Shown here piece by piece: positions 1-6,535 of a DNA stretch of 10,241 nt. The translations under genes and the position numbers were made by a program. How positions within the stretch are numbered: position 1 is the first letter of the stretch; each line of letters opens with the position of its first letter. Source of the stretch: an uncultured Lachnospiraceae bacterium (lineage in GTDB: Bacteria; Bacillota_A; Clostridia; Lachnospirales; Lachnospiraceae); contig CADBNA010000226.1 in NCBI GenBank assembly GCA_902795835.1, forward strand, positions 1 through 10,241, in the 5' to 3' direction. A model generated the notes under the pieces. It did no database searches. It was not told the DNA's origin and was given only the letters and a program-made list of their open reading frames with translations.

Positions 1-1451
1 CCCTCACAGAGCACCAGTATCCGGTCGGACAAGGCCAGCAGCACATCCAGATCTTCACCTACAAAAATGACCGCCACGCCATTTTCCTTCTGGCGGTTCA
101 TCAGATCATAAATCGTATAGGAGGAGTTGATATCCAGTCCCCGGACGGCATACGCCGTCAGCAGCACACGGGGAGCGAGCGCGATCTCCCGGCCGACCAG
201 GATCTTCTGCACATTTCCGCCGGACAGGCGCCGGACAGGCGTCGACAGGCCCGGCGTCACAACCTCCAGTTCCTTTACGGTCTGTCCCGCCAGTTTTCTG
301 GGCGATTTACGGTCCAGAAACGCCCAGGGCCCGCCCCGGAAAGAGCGGAGCATAAAATTGTCGGTCAGATCCATGTTTGCGACCAGTCCCATGCCCAGAC
401 GGTCCTCCGGTACAAAGGACAGCGTCACTCCCATTTTCTTAATGGACAGGGGATCCTTTCCCAGCAGTTCTTCTGTCCTTCCGTCATCTTCGACAAACGA
501 GACATGTCCCTCTTCCGCTTCCTGCAGACCGGCAATTGCCTCCAGCAGCTCCTTCTGGCCGCATCCGGAAATGCCGGCGATTCCCAGAATCTCTCCGCTG
601 CGGGCGGTAAAAGACACATGATCCAGCTTCAGGGCTCCCTCGGCATTGCGTACCGTCAGATCCTTCACTTCGATCCGGGGTTTCGCATCCACAGGATCCG
701 GGCGCCGGATGTTCAGGCTCACCTGCCGGCCCACCATCAGATTTGTCATCTCCTGTGTGGTGGTTTCCGCCGTGATCAGGTCACCCACAAACTCTCCCTT
801 GCGCAGGACGGAGACCCGGTCCGATATGGCTTTTACCTCCTGAAGCTTATGTGTAATGATAACAATAGCCTTGCCGTCCCTGCGCATATTGCGGAGAACG
901 GCGAACAGTTTGTCTGCTTCCTGCGGCGTCAGCACGGCCGTCGGTTCATCCAGGATCAGGATGTTTGCATTGCGGTACAGAACCTTGACGATCTCCACTG
1001 TCTGTTTCTGTGAGACAGTCATGTCATAGATCTTCTGATCCGGATCCAGTTCAAACCCGTACAGGTCACAGATCGAGCGGATCCTGGCTGCTGCCGCCTT
1101 CAGGTCCAGCCGGCCTTCTTCTCTGAGTCCCAGAACGATATTCTCCGTCGCTGACAGCACATCCACCAGCTTAAAGTGCTGGTGCACCATACCGATGCCC
1201 AGTTCCAGGGCATCCTTCGGCGAGCGGATGATCTCCTCCTTCCCGTTGACAAAGATCTGTCCCTCATCCGGATAGTATATGCCGGATAGCATATTCATCA
1301 GGGTGGTTTTCCCGCTGCCGTTTTCTCCGAGAAGAGCAAGAATCTCCCCGTTAAAAATATCCAGGTATACGTGCAGGTTGGCAGCTATTTCCTTTTCCCC
1401 AAAGTATTTTGTAATATTTCGCATGCTGACCGCAGCGGTTTTCTGTTCCAT
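1..1451 (-). CDS. Sugar/nucleoside-type ABC transporter, double ATP-binding protein (partial, 3' end outside window)
   Basis: Cytoplasmic ATPase that powers a BMP-dependent importer of the YufO/NupO/RbsA-like class. Two nucleotide-binding domains lie in one chain. Domain 1 has Walker A GENGSGKTT (residues 42-50), Q-loop Gln91, Walker B LILDEP (165-170) and the switch His201. Its signature is the degenerate MTVSQKQ (144-150). Domain 2 (from about 258) has a degenerate Walker A GISGCGQKE, the PEDR block typical of the family (349-351), a good LSGGN signature (409-413) and a weak Walker B, LLTAYAVRGLD. About 483 codons are present; family members are usually about 500-520 residues, so only a short C-terminus is missing. 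ATG at 1449-1451 is chosen because AAGGGAG lies a few bases upstream. It follows the lipoprotein gene after 106 nt and is presumably co-transcribed with it. The substrate is unknown; nucleosides are the usual cargo of BMP systems. Confidence 0.93.
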   Translation of the reverse strand, partial: MEQKTAAVSMRNITKYFGEKEIAANLHVYLDIFNGEILALLGENGSGKTTLMNMLSGIYYPDEGQIFVNGKEEIIRSPKDALELGIGMVHQHFKLVDVLSATENIVLGLREEGRLDLKAAAARIRSICDLYGFELDPDQKIYDMTVSQKQTVEIVKVLYRNANILILDEPTAVLTPQEADKLFAVLRNMRRDGKAIVIITHKLQEVKAISDRVSVLRKGEFVGDLITAETTTQEMTNLMVGRQVSLNIRRPDPVDAKPRIEVKDLTVRNAEGALKLDHVSFTARSGEILGIAGISGCGQKELLEAIAGLQEAEEGHVSFVEDDGRTEELLGKDPLSIKKMGVTLSFVPEDRLGMGLVANMDLTDNFMLRSFRGGPWAFLDRKSPRKLAGQTVKELEVVTPGLSTPVRRLSGGNVQKILVGREIALAPRVLLTAYAVRGLDINSSYTIYDLMNRQKENGVAVIFVGEDLDVLLALSDRILVLCE

Positions 1452-1502
1452 GAACTCTCCCTTATATGTGCTGACAGGATATTTGCAGAAGCCTGGTAAA
1501 GA

Positions 1503-1542
1503 CGAAAACAGCCCTGCCCGGGCACACTTGCCCGGGCAGAGC
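1503..1542 (-). terminator. Intercistronic hairpin terminator/attenuator between lipoprotein and ATPase genes
   Basis: A perfect 11-bp inverted repeat, CTGCCCGGGCA / TGCCCGGGCAG (1514-1524 and 1529-1539), has a 4-nt loop and two more flanking pairs. Read on the minus strand it is followed by a short U-tract (TGTTTTCG). It lies 16 nt after the lipoprotein stop and before the ATPase. Because the ATPase gene has no obvious promoter of its own, partial termination here would give more binding protein than ATPase. That stoichiometry is common in binding-protein importers. Confidence 0.7.
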
Positions 1543-1557
1543 TGCAGTCTGCTCAGA

Positions 1558-3108
1558 TTAATATGCTTCGTCTTCCAGTGTGATTCCGTCAATCCGCAGG
1601 TCAAAATACGGTGCAGAACGATATTCGGACTCATGGAAATAGCCGTCAGAAATAACCTCTGTATCCGGTGTGTACTCAGCATCCGTATCAACGTCAGCTT
1701 CGTAGCTGTCCAGAGTCTTTCCGTCTACCGTAAACGCAGCCGTGTCAAATACATGTACCTTGCCTGCCTCGATCTCGGCCTTGACCTCGTCGATCTTGTC
1801 CTGGGTGCCTTCAGCGGCGGCCTTCTCATTAACAGCCGTCAGCTCCACAGAACCCGTATCCAGCGTGCCGGTCCAATCGGCATCGATCGGCTTGCCCTCG
1901 GCCGCGGAGGTAATCATGTACTCAAAGTACGGCTCCCAGTTAATGCGGGAGGATACGATGAATGTATTCGGTCCGACACTCTCGGTGCTGCCATTGTAGG
2001 AGACATCCGGAACGCCGGCGGCCTCACAGGCTGTCGGTGCGCCCATGGAATCCGCATGCTGGCTGATCAGGACACACTTGTTGGAAATCAGTTTGTTCGC
2101 GGCTTCTTTTTCAGCAGTCTCATCATACCAGGAACCGGTGAAGGTAACCTCCATGGTAGCGCTCTCGCAGATGGAGCGGGCGCCCAGGAAGAAGGATGTA
2201 TAACCGGAAATAACCTCGGCATAAGTGTACGCGCCGACATATCCGATCTTGGCCTCTTCTGCCTTGATATCGCCGTTTTCGATCATCTCATTGAGCTTCA
2301 TGCCGGCAGCAACGCCTGCCAGGTAACGGCCTTCATAAATGGATGCAAACGCATTGTGATAGTTGTCAAGGCCTTCGGTGTGCGCCTTTGTTCCGGTGGC
2401 GTGGCAGAACTGCACCTCCGGGAACTCCATGGCTGCCTGGATCATGTAGTCCTCATGTCCAAAGCTGTCGGCAAACACCACATTGCAGCCGCTGTCAGCA
2501 AGCTCTGCTGCAGCGTCATAGCATTCCTGTCCTTCCGGAATATTGGTCTTCAGAATGATCTGGTCATCCGCCAGGCCAAGAGCAGCGGCGGCTTCCTTAG
2601 CGCCATTGATGAAGTTCAGGTCGTAGGTGGAATTCTCATCATGCAGGAAAATAAAACCAACCTTGATGCTGCTAAGATCCGTCTTTGTCTCCTTGGCATC
2701 ACTTGCGGCAGAGCTGGCAGCTTCTTCTGCCTCGCTGGCAGCTTCGCTTACGGCTTCCTCCGCCTCGCTGGCAGCTTCACTAACGGCTTCCTCTGCCTCG
2801 CTGGCAGCTTCGCTTACGGCTTCCTCTGCCTCGCTGGCAGCTTCACTAACGGATTCCTCTGCTTCGCTGGCGGCTTTGCTAACGGCTTCCTCTGCCTCGC
2901 TGGCAGCTTCGCTTACGGCCGCCTCAGCCTCGCTGACCGCAGCTTCCGCTTCGCTGGCGGCTTCACTTACCGCTGCTTCGGCCTCGCTGACTGCAGAAGA
3001 TGCTGCCTCTTTCGCCTCTGAGGCCGCTTTGGATGCGGAACCTCCGCAGGCAGTCATGCCAAGCACCATCACCGCAGACAGCACTATCCCAATGATTTTT
3101 TTTCTCAT
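1558..3108 (-). CDS. BMP-family (PnrA/Med-like) ABC transporter substrate-binding lipoprotein with long Ala/Ser/Glu tether
   Basis: Extracellular, lipid-anchored ligand receptor for the adjacent ABC importer. Residues 1-20 form a lipoprotein signal peptide (KK, hydrophobic core, lipobox MTAC), with Cys21 the lipidation site. Residues about 24-140 are low-complexity Ala/Ser/Glu sequence with 11-residue periodicity. The ligand-binding module starts near 148 (KVGFIFLHDENSTYD) and runs to the end. It contains the BMP-type segments FINGAKEAA, HATGTK, YEGRYLAG and ISQHADSMGAPTACE. At 516 residues it is longer than usual BMP proteins (about 330-370), and the excess is the tether. The start is fixed by GGAGGAGG at about 3111-3120, just upstream of ATG 3106-3108. 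It is the first gene of its operon. The ligand is unknown: purine nucleosides are known for PnrA-type relatives, but Med-like members are poorly characterised. Confidence 0.92.
   Translation of the reverse strand: MRKKIIGIVLSAVMVLGMTACGGSASKAASEAKEAASSAVSEAEAAVSEAASEAEAAVSEAEAAVSEAASEAEEAVSKAASEAEESVSEAASEAEEAVSEAASEAEEAVSEAASEAEEAVSEAASEAEEAASSAASDAKETKTDLSSIKVGFIFLHDENSTYDLNFINGAKEAAAALGLADDQIILKTNIPEGQECYDAAAELADSGCNVVFADSFGHEDYMIQAAMEFPEVQFCHATGTKAHTEGLDNYHNAFASIYEGRYLAGVAAGMKLNEMIENGDIKAEEAKIGYVGAYTYAEVISGYTSFFLGARSICESATMEVTFTGSWYDETAEKEAANKLISNKCVLISQHADSMGAPTACEAAGVPDVSYNGSTESVGPNTFIVSSRINWEPYFEYMITSAAEGKPIDADWTGTLDTGSVELTAVNEKAAAEGTQDKIDEVKAEIEAGKVHVFDTAAFTVDGKTLDSYEADVDTDAEYTPDTEVISDGYFHESEYRSAPYFDLRIDGITLEDEAY
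2695..2979. repeat. Intragenic 33-bp tandem repeat array encoding 11-residue hendecads
   Basis: Inside the lipoprotein gene, residues 44-138 consist of repeats of EEAVSEAASEA and close variants. There are about eight full units, plus one shortened 7-residue unit at 55-61. At DNA level neighbouring units share long identical stretches such as CTCGCTGGCAGCTTCGCTTA, alternating with versions carrying TTCACTAACG. The reading frame is kept throughout, because unit length is a multiple of three. The most identical units lie at the C-terminal side (residues 95-127). This pattern suggests growth and shrinkage by slippage or unequal recombination. Confidence 0.92.
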
Positions 3109-3146
3109 ATTTCCTCCTCCTGTTGTAAAGAAAAACCATAAAAGGA

Positions 3147-3152
3147 ATTATA
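3147..3152 (-). promoter_or_regulatory. Candidate -10 box of the BMP importer operon
   Basis: On the minus strand an exact TATAAT lies 38 nt upstream of the lipoprotein ATG, preceded by TGTA. No good -35 hexamer is seen at 16-18 nt, where the sequence is GC-rich, so it may act as an extended -10-like promoter. A second, weaker option, TATGCTATACAAT, lies further upstream at about 3186-3198. Confidence 0.45.
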
Positions 3153-3203
3153 TACAGGTCATACGGGCAGGCGGCCCATATGGCATTGTATAGCATAAGT
3201 ATT

Positions 3204-3234
3204 AAAAAGCTGCCGGCAGAGGCAGGCAGCCTTT
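3204..3234 (-). terminator. Rho-independent terminator of murA
   Basis: On the minus strand, 23 nt after the murA stop, AAAGGCTGCC pairs with GGCAGCTTTT. This is a 10-bp stem with one G-U wobble and a 10-nt loop, and it runs into a T5 tract (3204-3208). It separates murA from the downstream lipoprotein operon. Confidence 0.82.
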
Positions 3235-3257
3235 CACCCCGCCGTTCATACGCCCGT

Positions 3258-4550
3258 TCAACCGGTGCGCAGGCGGAACTTCTGGATTTCTCTCTCATCG
3301 GAGACCAGTTCGATTTCCGCGCCCAGGTCCCGGAGCTTTTTGTCAAAATCCTCGTATCCGCGGAGGATATAAACGATATCGTCAATCACCGTGACGCCTT
3401 CCGCTGCCAGCCCTGCAATCACAAGAGCCGCTCCCGCGCGCAGGTCAGGCGCGCTGATACGGGCGCCGGTCAGCGTATCAGTCCCGTCGATAATCGCCGT
3501 GTTGCCTTCTACCCTGATGGAAGCCCCCATCCGTGCGAGTTCATCTACATATTTAAAACGGTTTTCAAAAATACTCTCCGTAACAATGCTGGTGCCGCGG
3601 GCAAGGCAGAGAGCCACGCCGATCTGCGGCTGCATATCCGTCGGGAAGCCCGGATACGGAAGCGTCTTTACATGCGTCTTCCCCAGTCTGCTCTTCGCAC
3701 TGATACGGACAGCGTCATCAAACTCCTCTACCTGGCAGCCGATCTCAACCAGCTTTGCCGTCATGGCCTCCAGGTGTTTCGGGATCACATTTTTCATCAG
3801 AATGTCTCCGCGGGTAGCCGCCGCGGCAAACATAAACGTACCCGCCTCGATCATATCCGGCACGATTGTATAGGTTGTGCGGTGCAGGGACTCCACGCCC
3901 CGGACCCGGATCACATCGGTGCCGGCTCCTTTGATATTTGCGCCCATACTGTTCAGGAAGTTCGCGGCGTCAACGACATGCGGCTCTCTGGCAGCATTCT
4001 CGATCACCGTTTTTCCCTGCGCCATGGCTGCGGCCATCATAATATTGATTGTCGCGCCGACAGAGACGGTATCCAGGAAAATGTGGGCGCCGTGCAGGTC
4101 GTCAGCCGAGGCATAGATCACGCCGTTGCGGATACTGACGGTGGCGCCGAGCGCGCGGAATCCCTTCAGATGAAGGTCTATCGGTCTGCTGCCGATATTG
4201 CATCCGCCCGGAAGCGGCACCTCGGCCCTCTTGTATTTTCCCAGAAGAGCTCCCAGCAGATAGTAAGAAGCCCTTATTTTTTTGATGAATTCATAATCGA
4301 CACTGACAGACCCGATTGTGGAGCCGTTAATGCGCACTGTGTGTCTGTCCACACGGTTCACCGTAGCTCCGATTACAGAAATGGCCTCCAGCAGTACATT
4401 GATATCGCTGACGTCGGGCATGTTGTCCACAACAACTGTCTCGTCAGTCATGATGGCGGCGGTCAGAATTGCAAGAGCCGCGTTCTTGGCGCCGCCGATT
4501 TCGACTTCGCCTACCAGCGGATTGCCGCCTCTGATAACATATTTGTCCAT
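3258..4550 (-). CDS. murA: UDP-N-acetylglucosamine 1-carboxyvinyltransferase (MurA)
   Basis: Catalyses the first committed step of peptidoglycan synthesis in the cytoplasm: enolpyruvyl transfer from phosphoenolpyruvate to UDP-GlcNAc. At 430 residues it has the normal full length. The two-domain EPSP-synthase-like fold is marked by GGAKNAAL with the conserved Lys22 and by the active loop LPGGCNIGSRP. Catalytic Cys117 is the counterpart of E. coli Cys115, which predicts fosfomycin sensitivity at the target. GFPTDMQPQ carries Asp305 and RGYEDFDKKL carries Arg397. ATG 4548-4550 is preceded by AGGGGTGGAGA. The gene has its own promoter and a strong terminator, so it is probably transcribed alone. 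Firmicutes often carry two paralogues (MurAA and MurAB/MurZ), and the sequence alone does not tell which this is. Confidence 0.97.
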   Translation of the reverse strand: MDKYVIRGGNPLVGEVEIGGAKNAALAILTAAIMTDETVVVDNMPDVSDINVLLEAISVIGATVNRVDRHTVRINGSTIGSVSVDYEFIKKIRASYYLLGALLGKYKRAEVPLPGGCNIGSRPIDLHLKGFRALGATVSIRNGVIYASADDLHGAHIFLDTVSVGATINIMMAAAMAQGKTVIENAAREPHVVDAANFLNSMGANIKGAGTDVIRVRGVESLHRTTYTIVPDMIEAGTFMFAAAATRGDILMKNVIPKHLEAMTAKLVEIGCQVEEFDDAVRISAKSRLGKTHVKTLPYPGFPTDMQPQIGVALCLARGTSIVTESIFENRFKYVDELARMGASIRVEGNTAIIDGTDTLTGARISAPDLRAGAALVIAGLAAEGVTVIDDIVYILRGYEDFDKKLRDLGAEIELVSDEREIQKFRLRTG

Positions 4551-4694
4551 TCTCCACCCCTGGATTTATTTGACAACAGCCGGTTCTTCTCCCCTTGCGG
4601 CTATCGCCAGTGATAGCGGCCCGTGTGAGCAGTCCCCTTACCTCCCGTCACAGCCGGGTCCGGCAGCATAAAAAAATCGCCGGAAAGAATCCGC
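4551..4694 (-). promoter_or_regulatory. Long structured 5' leader of murA
   Basis: From the predicted start of transcription near 4694, about 144 nt precede the murA ATG. Several pairings are visible. CCGGC/GCCGG (4660-4664 with 4679-4683) encloses a seven-T run. CCCG+TGTGA pairs with TCACA+CGGG (4620-4628 with 4648-4658, 2-nt bulge). GCTATC/GATAGC (4600-4605 with 4612-4617) has a 6-nt loop, and two further pairs follow a mismatch. The leader matches no riboswitch class that I recognise (checked by eye: cobalamin, TPP, SAM-I, T-box, c-di-AMP ydaO, c-di-GMP-I). It may be a control RNA or only an ordinary GC-rich leader. Confidence 0.4.
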
Positions 4695-4700
4695 GCCTAT

Positions 4701-4729
4701 ATCTTACCCTATCTCCCAACATTTGTAAA
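4701..4729 (-). promoter_or_regulatory. murA promoter (sigma-A type)
   Basis: On the minus strand, -35 TTTACA (4724-4729, five of six matches to TTGACA) and -10 TAAGAT (4701-4706, four of six) are separated by exactly 17 nt. This predicts transcription starting around 4694 and running toward murA. It is divergent from the plus-strand gene at 4922. Confidence 0.65.
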
Positions 4730-4809
4730 CCTCAAAACAGGGGGTAAATTCCGCCCGGATTCTGACAAAGCGCTCTTTGAGACGGGAATTGCAGATTTTT
4801 CAGTTTTCT

Positions 4810-4820
4810 GTGATTATCAC
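4810..4820. promoter_or_regulatory. Small palindrome, candidate operator
   Basis: GTGATTATCAC is a perfect 5-1-5 palindrome. It sits 3 nt upstream of the candidate plus-strand -35 box at 4824, in an AT-rich stretch between the divergent genes. That is a plausible regulator site, but only one copy is visible and the regulator is unknown. Confidence 0.25.
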
Positions 4821-4823
4821 TTC

Positions 4824-4892
4824 TTGCGGGCTGTTCTGTTCATTGCTATACTGTTGTTAATTGCTCTTCACTCACTTTATTGCTTCTATAAT
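4824..4892 (+). promoter_or_regulatory. Candidate promoters of the secreted-protein gene
   Basis: Two options are visible. The distal one is TTGCGG (4824-4829), a 17-nt spacer and TATACT (4847-4852). The proximal one is an exact TATAAT (4887-4892) without a good -35 at 17 nt (TTGCTC lies 20 nt upstream). The proximal box would give a short leader of about 23 nt, ending with the GGGAGG ribosome site. Positions 4730-4809 of the divergent region show nothing else convincing. Confidence 0.5.
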
Positions 4893-4921
4893 TAATTACA
4901 TGGACATTGGGAGGTTTGCTT

Positions 4922-6364
4922 ATGAAAAAGACATTGCTGGCAGCCGGTCTGATTGCCGGCCTGACCCTGAGTTCAACAGCCGTATTTGCCGAATCCGGGG
5001 CACAGAGCCATGAAATTGAACGGCTCGATTACACATCTCTCCTGCACTATGAGCTGGAGCCCGCCGGCTCTGTCGAAGACCCGGACGGTTCCTTCTATTT
5101 CGGCTATGATTCCCTTATGGACCAGAACGGGGACGCCATTGATCTGCTCTCCTGCACCGGCGATGTCCTGCTGTCTGGCATTGAAGATATAGACTACCTG
5201 GGCGGCGGTCTGTACAAAGCGCGTACACCTCTTGAAGAAGATAATGTTAATAAGACCGGTCTTTATACGACAGAAGGAGACACGCTGATTCCGGGAGACG
5301 CAGCCTCCATCGTTATGCCGTACAACAGGGATGACGGCAGCGCCCGGTTCGTAGGTGTCATCTACACGACAGAAGAAACCGACAATGAAGATGAGTGTAT
5401 TATCTATTTTACTTCCGATCTGATTTCCATCAGTGTCGGAGAAGAGGATGTCATGTATAAAGGCTATCTGCGGGTATATGATATCGAAAAACAGCAGTTC
5501 GTACCCGGCGTGGAGTTTTCCTCTGTTCCCAGAAACGGCATCCGTGACCTGGCCGACTCTTTTGTGATTGAGCATGACGGAATGATCACCATGTATGATC
5601 CTGACGGCAATATCCTGTGGGAATCTGACGGCTATCTCTCCGATGGCAGCTACAGCGGCATTGTTGTATCGACAGGAGGCAGTTATTATATTGTAGACGG
5701 TACCGGCAAAGACTCCTGGAAGTCGGATAATTCCATCAGCGTTGTCTGCCCCGAGCTGGATTATTACAGCGTATATGACGGAGAGAGCGGCTCCCCGTAT
5801 CACCTGATAGACATGGAAGGCAACCGTCTCTCGGAAGAAACCTGGCCGATTCTGTACAGCATAGCCGGCAATGTCATCCGTACAAACGATGCAGACGGCA
5901 ACCCCATCGCCGCTTCCCTTGACGGAACCGTCATTGCTGACGATGTCGATATGGTCAGTTATGTCATGGGCGGATACGGGTTTATCTCACATAAAGATAC
6001 CGACCTGTTCTCCGTTATAACACCGGAGGGTATCGTGAATGATCTTGAAGGCGGCAGCACGTACGAGCTTTATTTCGGCAAGGGAGAATTACCGGTTGCG
6101 CTGAACACCGGCGAGGTTTTCGGAAAGGATCTTGGTGCAGAAAGCGCAGACACGCTTGCTCCCGGACTGCTGTCCGTCTATGTCACCTCTTCCAGCGGAT
6201 CGAAGTACGGCGTGTATGACGGTTTTACCGGGGAAGAACTGCTTGCTCCGGAATATGATGATATCCGGATCGCGGGCAACTATCTCTACGCTGATAAATC
6301 CGGTTCCACGGGCCGCGACAGCTGGGATTTATACAGAATCCGTCTCCTGCCCGTCAGTGACTGA
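4922..6364 (+). CDS. Secreted hypothetical protein with WG-repeat-like segments
   Basis: Function not recognised. The first 23 residues are a typical Sec signal peptide (MKKTLLAAGLIAG..., cleavage after AVFA), and there is no lipobox, so the product is exported and released or held non-covalently. The 480-residue product is rich in Asp, Gly, Tyr and Ser. It shows loosely repeated beta-type units in which a 'Y/G-x-x-D-x-x-G' turn precedes hydrophobic strands. The clearest unit is near the C-terminus (427-456: KYGVYDGFTGEELLAPEYDD), which resembles WG beta-repeats; others include MYDPDGNILWESDGY and LIDMEGNRLSEETW. No transmembrane anchor, LPxTG or catalytic motif is seen. ATG 4922 is chosen over an in-frame TTG at 4907 because GGGAGG (4909-4914) lies 7 nt before it and the signal peptide then begins with MKK. 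It may be co-transcribed with the downstream HD-kinase gene. Confidence 0.8.
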   Translation: MKKTLLAAGLIAGLTLSSTAVFAESGAQSHEIERLDYTSLLHYELEPAGSVEDPDGSFYFGYDSLMDQNGDAIDLLSCTGDVLLSGIEDIDYLGGGLYKARTPLEEDNVNKTGLYTTEGDTLIPGDAASIVMPYNRDDGSARFVGVIYTTEETDNEDECIIYFTSDLISISVGEEDVMYKGYLRVYDIEKQQFVPGVEFSSVPRNGIRDLADSFVIEHDGMITMYDPDGNILWESDGYLSDGSYSGIVVSTGGSYYIVDGTGKDSWKSDNSISVVCPELDYYSVYDGESGSPYHLIDMEGNRLSEETWPILYSIAGNVIRTNDADGNPIAASLDGTVIADDVDMVSYVMGGYGFISHKDTDLFSVITPEGIVNDLEGGSTYELYFGKGELPVALNTGEVFGKDLGAESADTLAPGLLSVYVTSSSGSKYGVYDGFTGEELLAPEYDDIRIAGNYLYADKSGSTGRDSWDLYRIRLLPVSD

Positions 6365-6366
6365 CT

Positions 6367-6438
6367 CTGCTGAAAAGAAAGATCCTGCCGAAAAGACGGA
6401 TTCTGCCGAAAAGACGGATTCTGCCGATACGAAAAACA
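6367..6438 (+). repeat. 18-bp tandem repeat just after the secreted-protein stop codon
   Basis: Four consecutive 18-bp units begin at 6367, 6385, 6403 and 6421. Units two and three are identical (CTGCCGAAAAGACGGATT); the outer two have diverged. The array starts 2 nt after the TGA at 6362-6364. In the frame open across it, it would read as a hexapeptide repeat (AEKTDS). Confidence 0.85.
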
Positions 6439-6484
6439 GCGCCCGGGTAAACCGCCGCTTTTCCGCCGGCATCTGCCCGGGCGC
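6439..6484. other. Long-loop inverted repeat upstream of the HD-kinase gene
   Basis: GCGCCCGGG (6439-6447) and CCCGGGCGC (6476-6484) form a perfect 9-bp stem around a 28-nt GC-rich loop. On the plus strand no T-run follows, so it is not a standard terminator in the direction of the genes. On the minus strand a T5 run follows directly, but there is no minus-strand gene to terminate. It may shape the RNA between the two plus-strand genes. Confidence 0.5.
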
Positions 6485-6535
6485 AGATCATTACCATACC
6501 CGAACCCGACAAAAGGAGGCAAATACAAAGGCGTT

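Noticed and set aside
2695..2979. CRISPR-like array of regular repeats
   Set aside because: Units are directly adjacent 33-bp coding repeats without unique spacers, and they keep the reading frame of the lipoprotein.
1279..3021. Long plus-strand open frame (580 codons) antisense to the lipoprotein and ATPase genes
   Set aside because: Its repeated Gly/Phe/Leu/Ala sequence is only the mirror of the lipoprotein's 33-bp repeats. It has no plausible ribosome site and overlaps two well-supported genes.
3180..4613. 477-codon plus-strand open frame opposite murA
   Set aside because: murA is unmistakable on the other strand. The antisense product is rich in His, Arg and Ser with no recognisable domain, typical of a codon-bias shadow.
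4551..4694. Known riboswitch (cobalamin, T-box, c-di-AMP or others) before murA
   Set aside because: Hallmark core sequences of these classes could not be found by eye. Only generic stems are visible, so it is reported as an unassigned leader.
4907..4921. Upstream TTG start for the secreted protein
   Set aside because: It would overlap the GGGAGG ribosome site and put five extra residues before the MKK of a normal signal peptide. ATG 4922 fits better.
4973..5803. 276-codon minus-strand open frame inside the secreted-protein gene
   Set aside because: No start signal, and it lies opposite a coding gene with signal peptide and ribosome site. Composition (Ile/Val/Ala/Asn mirror of Asp/Tyr codons) suggests a shadow.
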